From JAYVIQ01 sp043770215 (GTDB lineage Bacteria > Bacteroidota > Bacteroidia > Cytophagales > JAAEPT01), in assembly GCA_043770215.1 (NCBI GenBank), contig JAYVIQ010000110.1, positions 1-7,742 of the forward strand: a DNA stretch of 7,742 bases, read 5' to 3'. The notes below the pieces were generated by a model, which saw nothing but the letters and a program-made list of their open reading frames with translations, was not told where the DNA came from and did no database searches. Shown one piece after another: positions 1 through 5,938 of the stretch. The translations under genes and the position numbers were made by a program. Numbering within the stretch: the stretch's first letter is position 1; every line of letters begins with the position of its first letter.

Positions 1-26
1 AGGATTATTCCGTTGTGAAAACATGT

Positions 27-51
27 AAGGCGGGGTAACTCGCCTTTTTTT
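27..51 (+). terminator. Intrinsic terminator of the upstream transcript
   Basis: Bases 27-34 pair with 39-46 in an 8-bp stem (AAGGCGGG with CTCGCCTT, one G-T wobble) closed by a GTAA tetraloop of the stable GNRA class. A run of seven T covers 45-51. This is a textbook Rho-independent terminator reading rightward. It should end the transcript entering from the left edge and insulate the operon that starts at 196. The T run is on the right side only, so it is not bidirectional. The gene it terminates cannot be identified: the three plus frames close at 16-18, 26-28 and 36-38, leaving too few codons. Confidence 0.85.
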
Positions 52-163
52 ATGTAAAAAAAATACCTTTTAGGCTTTTATAAACTTCCTATAAGCTTAC
101 AACAACTTGTACACACACAACATATATAATTACCCGTTTATTTTCATTCATCATATAATACAC

Positions 164-171
164 TAATTTTG
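164..171 (+). promoter_or_regulatory. Probable -7 promoter element for the hldD operon
   Basis: TAATTTTG matches the Bacteroidetes primary-sigma -7 consensus TAnnTTTG exactly. It lies 24 bp before the hldD ATG, which predicts a start site near 176-180 and a leader of under 20 nt. No TTG is present at the expected -33 spacing; the region is only T-rich. The rest of 52-195 is AT-rich and holds nothing else I can support apart from an 8-base direct repeat, TTGTACAC, at 107-114 and 169-176. Confidence 0.5.
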
Positions 172-195
172 TACACTAATAGTAAAAGATTCTAA

Positions 196-1161
196 ATGAT
201 TGTTGTAACAGGTGCTGCTGGCTTTATAGGTTCATGTTTGATTGCTAGGCTAAATCAGGATAATTTCAACTATATTATAGCTGTAGATGATTTTTCTAAC
301 GATACAAAAAACCTAAATCTAGAAGGTAAAATCATTCAAGAACGGGTAGAACGTAACGTTTTTTTTGATTGGCTAGAAAAAAACCATAAATTGGTAGAAT
401 TTATATTTCATTTGGGCGCAAGAACAGATACCACTGAGTTTGACAAAAGTATTTTTGATGACTTAAATCTGCACTACTCTCAAAAAATATGGGCTGCCTG
501 TGAAGCATTTCAAATCCCTTTGGTATACGCCTCTTCTGCAGCAACTTATGGCGATGGTACCCTTGGATATGACGATAGAGAAGACATTATAGAAGAACTT
601 GTACCCTTAAATCCTTACGGAGAATCTAAAAACGAATTTGATATTTGGGCCTTGAAACAAGAAAAAAGACCTTTTTTCTGGGTAGGTCTAAAGTTTTTTA
701 ACGTTTACGGACCCAATGAATACCACAAAAGCAGAATGGCTTCTGTAGTAATGCATACGTACAACAAAATAAAAGAAAAAGGAGAAATGAGTCTATTTAG
801 GTCTCATAATCCCAACTATAAAGATGGCGAGCAACTACGTGATTTTATTTATGTAAAAGATGTAGTAGAGGTTATAGTCTTTTTTATGCACCACAGAAAA
901 AATAGTGGTCTATACAACTTAGGCACTGGTCAGGCTCGTTCTTTTAATGATTTGGCAAAAAATACATTTAAAGCATTAAACAAAGAAACAAACATTTCTT
1001 TTATAGATACACCCTTAGACATCAGAGACAAATACCAATATTATACGCAGGCAAACATGCAAAAACTACTTTCTATAGGCTACAAAAAAGAATTTTCTAG
1101 CTTAGAGCAAGGCGTTTCTGATTATGTACAAAATTATCTTTCAGAAAAAAAATATTACTAA
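196..1161 (+). CDS. hldD: ADP-L-glycero-D-manno-heptose 6-epimerase
   Basis: This enzyme (also called RfaD) inverts C6 of ADP-D-glycero-D-manno-heptose to give the L,D-heptose donor for LPS inner core. It is a cytoplasmic, NADP-dependent extended SDR. The 321 residues are close to the E. coli length. Visible features are the N-terminal Rossmann glycine motif TGAAGFIGS (5-13), the acidic VDDFSND stretch (30-36), YASSAATYG (111-119) and the catalytic pair Y141/K145 in NPYGESK. KFFNVYGPNEYHKS (166-179) places K178 at the position of the second proposed catalytic base of E. coli HldD. RDFIYVKDV (215-223) and the NLGTG motif (241-245) follow. These heptose-specific blocks separate it from general UDP-sugar epimerases. 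The ATG is the only sensible start because the Rossmann strand begins at once; no Shine-Dalgarno is visible. It is the first gene of a tight operon, with the next ATG 3 bp after its stop. No other heptose genes are in view. Confidence 0.93.
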   Translation: MIVVTGAAGFIGSCLIARLNQDNFNYIIAVDDFSNDTKNLNLEGKIIQERVERNVFFDWLEKNHKLVEFIFHLGARTDTTEFDKSIFDDLNLHYSQKIWAACEAFQIPLVYASSAATYGDGTLGYDDREDIIEELVPLNPYGESKNEFDIWALKQEKRPFFWVGLKFFNVYGPNEYHKSRMASVVMHTYNKIKEKGEMSLFRSHNPNYKDGEQLRDFIYVKDVVEVIVFFMHHRKNSGLYNLGTGQARSFNDLAKNTFKALNKETNISFIDTPLDIRDKYQYYTQANMQKLLSIGYKKEFSSLEQGVSDYVQNYLSEKKYY

Positions 1162-1164
1162 CAC

Positions 1165-2400
1165 ATGACTTCTACCACCATTTTAACTATACTTATTTGC
1201 GTTTTGGTTTTTCAATTTGTATTTGAAGAATTTTTAGGAAACCTAAACCAAAAACATTTTGAAGCTGGGCTTCCTAATACATTATCTGGCATTTATACAG
1301 AAGAAAAATACCATACAGCCGTAAGCTATGGCAAAGACAAAGAAAAATTTGGACTAATTTCTGGACTAATTAGTTTATTGGCCACAGTAATTGTGCTTTA
1401 TTTTGGGGTACTGGGTCAGCTAAGCGATTGGATAATAGGTGTTTTTCCAGAAAATCAAATTTTTCAGACTTTGAGTTTCTTTGGCATTGCCACTTTGGTA
1501 AGTTCCGCTATAGAATTGCCCTTTAGCTACTACTCTACTTTTACTATAGAAGAAAAATATGGCTTTAATAAAAGTACTAAAGGACTCTTTTTTATGGATG
1601 CCATAAAAGGGTTGCTCATGAGTTTTGTTATTGGTGGAGTATTGATTGCTGTTTTTATCTATTTGTATCAGCAGTTAGGTAGTAACTTTTGGATTTATTT
1701 TTGGGCGGTAGCAGCCGGCTTTATATTGTTTACTAATATGTTTTATACCACTCTAATTTTACCTCTGTTCAACAAACTTACACCTATAGAAGATGGTGAA
1801 CTTAAAGATGCAATAAATAACTATAGCCAAAAAAATGGATTCAAACTTACGGGAATTTTTGTTATTGATGGATCTAAAAGAAGCACAAAAGCAAATGCCT
1901 TTTTTTCTGGCATTGGCCCAAAGAAAAAAGTTGTTTTGTATGATACTTTAATAAAAAACCATACCACTGAAGAGTTAGTGGCTGTTTTGGCCCATGAAAT
2001 AGGACACTTTAAACACAAACACATTATATGGTCTTTGTTTATAGCCCTGGGGCAAACAGGTGCCATTCTTTGGTTACTTTCTAACTTTTTAGAAATAAAT
2101 TCATTTTCGCAAGCACTGGGCGCTAGTAGCAATGCAATACACCTAAATATGTTTGTTTTTTCTATCCTCTTCTCTCCTATTAGTACTATTTTAGGGGTAT
2201 TGTTTAATTTGTTTTCTAGAAAAAATGAATATGAAGCGGATAAATTTGCAAAAGATACTTTCAGTGCTGAGCCTTTGATCAATGGATTAAAAAACCTTTC
2301 TGTGGATAGCTTAAGCAACATAAACCCACACCCCTTGTATGTTTTTGTAAATCATTCTCATCCTTCTTTGGCCCAAAGAATAACAGCTTTAAGTAAATAA
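1165..2400 (+). CDS. M48 family (Ste24/CAAX-protease-type) membrane zinc metallopeptidase
   Basis: This integral membrane zinc protease of MEROPS family M48A has the architecture of yeast Ste24 and human ZMPSTE24. In order it shows an N-terminal multi-helix region (strongly hydrophobic near 5-20, 63-85, 100-125, 148-168, 175-200), a soluble peptidase segment, and two more hydrophobic helices near 287-308 and 327-350. The zinc site is visible: HEIGH at 277-281 (H277, H281 ligands, E278 catalytic) and E355 in NEYEADKFA as third ligand. STKANAFFSG (240-249) and the C-terminal HSHPSLAQRI (397-406) are also family-conserved. At 411 residues it looks complete. Bacteria lack prenylated CAAX substrates, so I infer a role in membrane-protein quality control or general envelope proteolysis; the true substrate is unknown. 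It lies 3 bp behind hldD and shares one base with the next gene (TAATG), so co-transcription and coupling are likely. Confidence 0.92.
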   Translation: MTSTTILTILICVLVFQFVFEEFLGNLNQKHFEAGLPNTLSGIYTEEKYHTAVSYGKDKEKFGLISGLISLLATVIVLYFGVLGQLSDWIIGVFPENQIFQTLSFFGIATLVSSAIELPFSYYSTFTIEEKYGFNKSTKGLFFMDAIKGLLMSFVIGGVLIAVFIYLYQQLGSNFWIYFWAVAAGFILFTNMFYTTLILPLFNKLTPIEDGELKDAINNYSQKNGFKLTGIFVIDGSKRSTKANAFFSGIGPKKKVVLYDTLIKNHTTEELVAVLAHEIGHFKHKHIIWSLFIALGQTGAILWLLSNFLEINSFSQALGASSNAIHLNMFVFSILFSPISTILGVLFNLFSRKNEYEADKFAKDTFSAEPLINGLKNLSVDSLSNINPHPLYVFVNHSHPSLAQRITALSK

Positions 2401-3089
2401 TGGCTAAAAAGAAAAAAACATCCACTTCTAAAGAAGATAAAAGCAATATTATACGCAATTTAATTTTCTTCTCTGGCATTGTACTTTTTGCTTACCTGTA
2501 TATGCGCTATAAAATTAGCCCAACACAAAGCGTTGAACCCATTACTGAACAACTTGTTTTAAACCGTACATGGAACAATTATTACCAAGAAGTAGATTCT
2601 ATAGCGAAAGAATTTGAACTAAGCACCCCTTATTTACTTGCCCTTATTGTGCTAGAATGCTCTGGGAAAAAAGAAATTGAACCTAGATTTGAAGCTCATA
2701 TTTACAAAGAATTAAAAAGAGCAAGAGATACCAAAGACAGATTTGGAAGCATGAGCTACAAAAAGATCAAACATTGCAACAACACTGATTTACAAAACCT
2801 TGCTACTTCATGGGGTCCGTTTCAACTTATGGGATACCAAAGTATAGAAATGGATGTACGCTTAGAAGACATTAAAGGAAGCCATTCTGTGTATTGGGGC
2901 TGTTATTGGATCTATAAAAGATATGGTAAATACCTAAAGAAAGATGAATTAACGAATGCCTTTCATATACACAATACAGGAAGACCCGCACCAAAAAATG
3001 GAGTGTTTGAAACGCACAATCCAAATTATATAAAAAATGGATTAGCATACTACGCATACTTTAAACAAAGAATAAAAGAAGCGGAATAA
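2400..3089 (+). CDS. Membrane-anchored N-acetylmuramidase / lytic-transglycosylase-like protein
   Basis: Probably a peptidoglycan-cleaving enzyme of the lysozyme-like superfamily, held in the inner membrane with its catalytic domain in the periplasm. The lysine-rich start (3-6) and a single hydrophobic helix at about 20-37, with no cleavage site or lipobox, indicate a signal anchor. The domain covers about 58-225. LLALIVLECSG (79-89) offers E86 as catalytic acid. EPRFEAHIYKELKRAR (94-109), TSWGPFQLMGYQ (136-147) and the late HNTG (191-194) followed by NPNYIKNGLAYY resemble the N-acetylmuramidase (DUF3380) pattern of FE-H-F, SWG-QiMG and YNG. I place the family from motif memory; a generic SLT or goose-type lysozyme relative is the main alternative. 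The ATG at 2400 shares its A with the M48 stop codon, which argues for translational coupling and fixes the start. It is the last gene of the operon. Confidence 0.7.
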   Translation: MAKKKKTSTSKEDKSNIIRNLIFFSGIVLFAYLYMRYKISPTQSVEPITEQLVLNRTWNNYYQEVDSIAKEFELSTPYLLALIVLECSGKKEIEPRFEAHIYKELKRARDTKDRFGSMSYKKIKHCNNTDLQNLATSWGPFQLMGYQSIEMDVRLEDIKGSHSVYWGCYWIYKRYGKYLKKDELTNAFHIHNTGRPAPKNGVFETHNPNYIKNGLAYYAYFKQRIKEAE

Positions 3090-3106
3090 TTTTTTTTTAA
3101 CCAAAG

Positions 3107-4027
3107 TTAATTTAAAGTTGCAGAACCAAACGTAACACTAAACTGTTTGCACTGTACAACAATAAATTTATACTCATTTATTTTTACAGAGATGGGCACT
3201 GAGTACGTATTTATTCCAGAATTAGATTTTAGCAAAGCCAATTCTAAACCTTTTGAACTTACAACAGAACCAAATTCAGAGTTAGATAAATATAATCTTA
3301 AATCTGGTCCACTTTGTACTTTAAAATCGCTTTGAGTTTCTATAAATAATTGACTATTGCATGAAACTAAACGTACATTTCCTGAAGATGTATAGCCTTG
3401 TTTACCAACAAAAATACCATTTCTAAATACCGTTAAAACTATTTTATTGCTTTGCAACCCATTTGATTGCACAGATATTTCTGTTTCTCCAAAACCAGTT
3501 GCCGTAAATATACCTGCTTCATCAACTTTACCTACATTAATATTTGATGATGTCCATGTTGTGTTTTCTATAGAAATATTTTGGTTGCTTTTATCCAACA
3601 CATTTAACTCTAGCTGTTGCGTAGAATTTAAAAAAAACTCCATTTCAGTAGCACTTAAAATTATGCTTCTTGCCAAATTCTTTTTTGATACTACATTTAC
3701 TAACACAGTATCTAACATAGCTTTGCTTTGTGCTATTAAGCTAAACCCACCTATTTTTTTAGTTTTAATAAATCCATCACTCTCAACAGAAGCTATGTCC
3801 TTTTCTAATATAGTCCAAATCACAGGATCTGTATTTGGTATTGTATCTTTACCTGATACCAATACCGTTTTAGGCAAAAACTTTTCTTCCAACTCATAAA
3901 CATTATCTTGCAAAGAAATTTTTAAAATAGGAATAGAAACACTTTGCAAAGGCTCTGGAGATTTGTCAGGTTTGCAAGATAGCAACACAACAAAAAAAGC
4001 GAAAATGGAAAACTTTATTTTTTTCAT
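3107..4027 (-). CDS. Lipoprotein with two Ig-like (Big_2) regions and a C-terminal DM13 domain
   Basis: A secreted, lipid-anchored protein of 306 residues. The N-terminus has a KKIK charge patch, a hydrophobic core (7-15) and the lipobox LLSC with C18 as acylation site. Residues about 32-112 and 122-200 read as two bacterial Ig-like folds of the Big_2 type; tell-tales are WTILEKDIASVESDG (71-85) and WTSSNINVGKVDEAGIFTATG (158-178), matching the pattern W-S-S-V-G-G-A-G. Residues about 204-305 match DM13: an opening GIFVG (204-208), GPDLRLYLS (240-248), and a closing VVQCKQFSVTFGSATL (290-305) with the conserved Cys at 293. DM13 is named as a possible electron-transfer or redox domain, but its biochemistry is poorly known. 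Its convergent neighbour ends 17 bp away. No Shine-Dalgarno precedes the ATG. Function, partner and surface exposure are unknown. Confidence 0.85.
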   Translation of the reverse strand: MKKIKFSIFAFFVVLLSCKPDKSPEPLQSVSIPILKISLQDNVYELEEKFLPKTVLVSGKDTIPNTDPVIWTILEKDIASVESDGFIKTKKIGGFSLIAQSKAMLDTVLVNVVSKKNLARSIILSATEMEFFLNSTQQLELNVLDKSNQNISIENTTWTSSNINVGKVDEAGIFTATGFGETEISVQSNGLQSNKIVLTVFRNGIFVGKQGYTSSGNVRLVSCNSQLFIETQSDFKVQSGPDLRLYLSNSEFGSVVSSKGLELALLKSNSGINTYSVPISVKINEYKFIVVQCKQFSVTFGSATLN

Positions 4028-4031
4028 AAAC

Positions 4032-4039
4032 CAAATCTA
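4032..4039 (-). promoter_or_regulatory. Possible -7 element for the DM13 lipoprotein
   Basis: Reading leftward the sequence is TAGATTTG, an exact TAnnTTTG match. Its last base is only 4 nt before the ATG at 4027, so a start site at the usual distance would give a leaderless or nearly leaderless mRNA. No TTG sits at the normal -33 spacing. It lies just after the phosphatase terminator, where a separate promoter is needed, but chance occurrence in AT-rich DNA is quite possible. Confidence 0.25.
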
Positions 4040-4054
4040 TTCTTTAAAACAAAT

Positions 4055-4076
4055 AAAAAATGTCTTTAATAAGACA
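4055..4076 (-). terminator. Intrinsic terminator after the histidine-phosphatase gene
   Basis: On the minus strand TGTCTT (4076-4071) pairs perfectly with AAGACA (4066-4061) around a 4-base loop. Six T follow directly (4060-4055, seen as A on the plus strand). The stem is short and has only two G-C pairs, but stem, tight loop and U tract are correctly ordered for leftward transcription. It lies 55 bp beyond the phosphatase stop codon and separates that gene from the DM13 lipoprotein gene. Confidence 0.6.
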
Positions 4077-4131
4077 AATAAGATGAGTTATAAATTCATG
4101 TATTTAAACAAATAAAACACACATACAAAAT

Positions 4132-4737
4132 TTATGCATTTTGCATTTCTTGTTTCAAAACGCGTAGTCCCTGTTCTGTAAATTCTAGGATATACAAACC
4201 AAGATTTTTATGCTCATAATTATCCATTTTACTCAAATCATTATCTACAAAATGGCTCAGCAATATGCGCATGGCTCTTCCATGCATACAAATCAAAATT
4301 AAATCATCATTGCTATTTTTAATTTCTTCTATGACAGAAATTTGTCTATCTCGTACATCCTCAGGACTTTCTCCTCCTTTTATACGTAAGTTTACTTCGC
4401 CTTTGTTCCAAGCTTCTACTACTTGCCAATAATAATCATCTTCATAAATTTTGTGCCCATCATAATCACCCCAGCTAATTTCATTTAATCCTATTTTTTT
4501 CTCCCAGCTAATCCCAGCGTCTATAAATTTTTGTACAGATTGAAAACTTCTTTGCAAGCCAGAAGTATAAATTTTTTGAAAAGGTATGGTTTTATAACTT
4601 TCCCAAAAAAAATTAGCCTGATTTATACCTGTTTGATTTAAAGGTGCATCTATAGTGCCGCCTTGTACTATCCCTTGTAAATTATAGTCAGTCTGACCAT
4701 GTCTAACTAGGTATATTTTCTTCTTGAACTGTCTCAA
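4132..4737 (-). CDS. Histidine phosphatase family protein (phosphoglycerate-mutase-like), TTG start
   Basis: A cytoplasmic phosphatase of histidine phosphatase branch 1 (201 residues). IYLVRHGQTDYN (8-19) carries the catalytic RHG with phospho-acceptor H13 and R12. R63 in SGLQRS is the second phosphate-binding Arg, E86 in LNEISWGDYDG is the likely proton donor, and H152 in CMHGRAMR is the second catalytic His. The GIVQGG segment (22-27) and the EISWGDYDG block resemble bacterial broad-specificity phosphatases (GpmB/PhoE/CobC type) more than true cofactor-dependent mutases; the substrate cannot be read from sequence. The start is unusual. The codon at 4737-4735 is TTG, the in-frame codons upstream are AAG AAA and then a TAA stop, and no ATG occurs in frame before the RHG motif. 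Homologues typically begin a few residues before IYLVRHG, so TTG fits. A -7 box at 4787-4780 and a terminator at 4076-4055 make it look monocistronic. Confidence 0.88.
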   Translation of the reverse strand: MRQFKKKIYLVRHGQTDYNLQGIVQGGTIDAPLNQTGINQANFFWESYKTIPFQKIYTSGLQRSFQSVQKFIDAGISWEKKIGLNEISWGDYDGHKIYEDDYYWQVVEAWNKGEVNLRIKGGESPEDVRDRQISVIEEIKNSNDDLILICMHGRAMRILLSHFVDNDLSKMDNYEHKNLGLYILEFTEQGLRVLKQEMQNA

Positions 4738-4779
4738 TTTCTTTTATTATTTTTTATTTTATAAATAAAGCACTTAAAA

Positions 4780-4787
4780 CAAAGATA
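4780..4787 (-). promoter_or_regulatory. Probable -7 promoter element for the histidine-phosphatase gene
   Basis: Read on the minus strand this is TATCTTTG, an exact match to the Bacteroidetes TAnnTTTG element. It lies 42 bp before the TTG start, predicting a start site near 4772-4775 and a leader of about 35 nt. A clear TTG at -33 is not seen. Confidence 0.5.
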
Positions 4788-4849
4788 AAACTTAAAATCG
4801 TTTGTGGGCAGTTCATTTCATAATTTTCTTTTTGAGTAATCATTCAAGT

Positions 4850-4857
4850 TAGTTTTG
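4850..4857 (+). promoter_or_regulatory. Possible promoter of the GH16 gene
   Basis: TAGTTTTG matches TAnnTTTG, and TTTG at 4831-4834 could be the -33 element. The spacer is only 15 bp, against 17-23 in described Bacteroidetes promoters. Use of this site would give a leader of about 140 nt containing the Fur-box-like sequence at 4937-4955. A closer, poorly matching promoter is equally possible. Confidence 0.3.
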
Positions 4858-4936
4858 GTTATGCAATTTGTAAATTAAAATATTGTATGAGTATTTGTAG
4901 ATAAAGAATAAAACCCCAATCACGATAAAAAAAATT

Positions 4937-4955
4937 GAAAATTATTCTCATTATT
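4937..4955 (+). promoter_or_regulatory. Fur-box-like sequence upstream of the GH16 gene
   Basis: The 19 bases from GAAAATTATTC to CATTATT agree with the classical enterobacterial Fur consensus (GATAATGATAATCATTATC) at 14 of 19 positions, including the G at position 1 and the central C. They lie 45 bp before the GH16 ATG. AT-rich DNA gives chance matches easily, and Bacteroidetes Fur sites are not well defined, so this is only a candidate operator. Confidence 0.2.
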
Positions 4956-5000
4956 AAACCAAAAGGTAGTATATTGAAATAAAATTCGATTAAAAAAAAT

Positions 5001-5897
5001 ATGCATTATTTACTCAAATCTTCAATTTATTCATCTATTGTTTTGTTGCTTGTTGTATCATGCAAAGAAAACAATGAGTTATTACCAACAACACCTGCAC
5101 CAAAAAAAGAAAGTTCACTAAATTATGACATGCCAGAGAATGCTCTTTCAGATGCTGGATGGAAAAGAGAATTTGCAGATGAGTTTAGTAACAATGACTT
5201 TAGCCAATGGGATATTTGGAAAGGTGGTGCTTATAATGATGAATATCAGTATTATTCTAACAACTTATCCAACTTAAGTATTACAAACGGAAATTTGATA
5301 ATAACTGCTAAAAAAGAATTTATAAATGGCTTAGTGACTCCTTATACAACTGCTAAAAAAGATTTTCAGTTCACCTCTGCTAGAATTGAATCCAAAAAAT
5401 ATTATACTCCAAATGCCAATGCAAAAAAAGTACGCATTTCTGCAAGAATAAAACTACCTGCTGGATTTGGTATGTGGCCTGCTTTTTGGTTGTATGGAAA
5501 TAACTGGCCTACCAACGGCGAAATAGATATTCTTGAAGCAAAAGGTCAAGACACATCTAAATTTGCCACAAACATTTTTTATGGTACAAAAATAGGAATA
5601 GATGAAGTAAATGGACGTGAAGCAAAAGAAATAAACACAGGGAAAAATTTACAACTTTATTGGCATGTATATGAAGTTATATGGGAAAACAACAAACTTA
5701 CTTTTTTGTTTGATGGTCAAATAATTGACGTTAAAGACCGTTCAATAATTAGTGCTTTAAATGGTAAACTCCAAAAAATTACACTGAATGTAGCTGTAGG
5801 AGGTAATTATTTTGGACCAACTCCATTGCAAATTTCTAGCATAAATACAGGTAGCATGTATGTAGACTGGGTTAGAGTACACTCATCTAACAACTAA
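5001..5897 (+). CDS. GH16 family endo-beta-1,3(4)-glucanase (laminarinase/lichenase-type) lipoprotein
   Basis: A lipid-anchored glycoside hydrolase that probably cuts internal beta-1,3 or mixed beta-1,3/1,4 glucan links with retention. The signal peptide (about 4-20) ends in VVSC with C21 acylated. A short Pro/Lys-rich linker (29-38) leads to one GH16 jelly-roll domain, about 53-295. GMWPAFWLYG (157-166) lines the cleft. GEIDILEAKG (173-182) is the catalytic motif, with E174 as nucleophile, D176 assisting and E179 as acid/base. The residue between I177 and E179 is the beta-bulge form typical of laminarinases rather than of kappa-carrageenan-free variants lacking it. WHVYEVIWE (221-229), LNVAVGGNYFG (262-272) and MYVDWVRVH (286-294) complete the fold. 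At 298 residues with no carbohydrate-binding module it is a compact single-domain enzyme. The residues after Cys (KENNE) are charged, loosely like Bacteroidetes surface-export signals. No SusC/SusD pair is in the window. The ATG follows a run of eight A and a T, without a Shine-Dalgarno. Confidence 0.9.
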   Translation: MHYLLKSSIYSSIVLLLVVSCKENNELLPTTPAPKKESSLNYDMPENALSDAGWKREFADEFSNNDFSQWDIWKGGAYNDEYQYYSNNLSNLSITNGNLIITAKKEFINGLVTPYTTAKKDFQFTSARIESKKYYTPNANAKKVRISARIKLPAGFGMWPAFWLYGNNWPTNGEIDILEAKGQDTSKFATNIFYGTKIGIDEVNGREAKEINTGKNLQLYWHVYEVIWENNKLTFLFDGQIIDVKDRSIISALNGKLQKITLNVAVGGNYFGPTPLQISSINTGSMYVDWVRVHSSNN

Positions 5898-5938
5898 GAT
5901 TTTCCCTACTTAAAAAAGGTATTAAGAAATTTATTTGT

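Noticed and set aside
1..38. C-terminal tail of an upstream protein, for example frame 3 ending at the TAA at 36-38 inside the terminator loop
   Set aside because: Only 5 to 11 codons are visible in each plus frame and none is recognisable, so no frame can be chosen.
107..176. Direct repeat TTGTACAC at 107-114 and 169-176 before hldD
   Set aside because: Eight bases twice in short AT-rich DNA, without symmetry or conserved spacing, is weak evidence for an operator.
359..366. Homopolymer runs in coding sequence (eight T at 359-366, eight A at 1144-1151) as phase-variable switches
   Set aside because: Runs of A or T of this length are common in AT-rich genomes; the frame is intact and hldD is not a typical phase-variable gene.
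1821..2321. Long minus-strand open frame inside the M48 gene
   Set aside because: It is antisense to a strongly supported protease, including the HEIGH region, and its translation resembles no family.
3447..3899. Plus-strand open frame inside the DM13 lipoprotein gene
   Set aside because: The minus strand encodes a coherent lipoprotein with lipobox, Ig-like and DM13 motifs. The plus frame is a shadow, as is the one at 3147-3335.
4866..4899. Direct repeat ATTTGTA at 4866-4872 and 4893-4899 in the divergent intergenic region
   Set aside because: Short, low-complexity, not symmetric; expected by chance in such AT-rich DNA.
5898..5938. Inverted repeat CTTAA/TTAAG between the GH16 and GH57 stop codons as a bidirectional terminator
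   Set aside because: Only five A-T-rich base pairs, and neither strand has a U tract directly after the stem.
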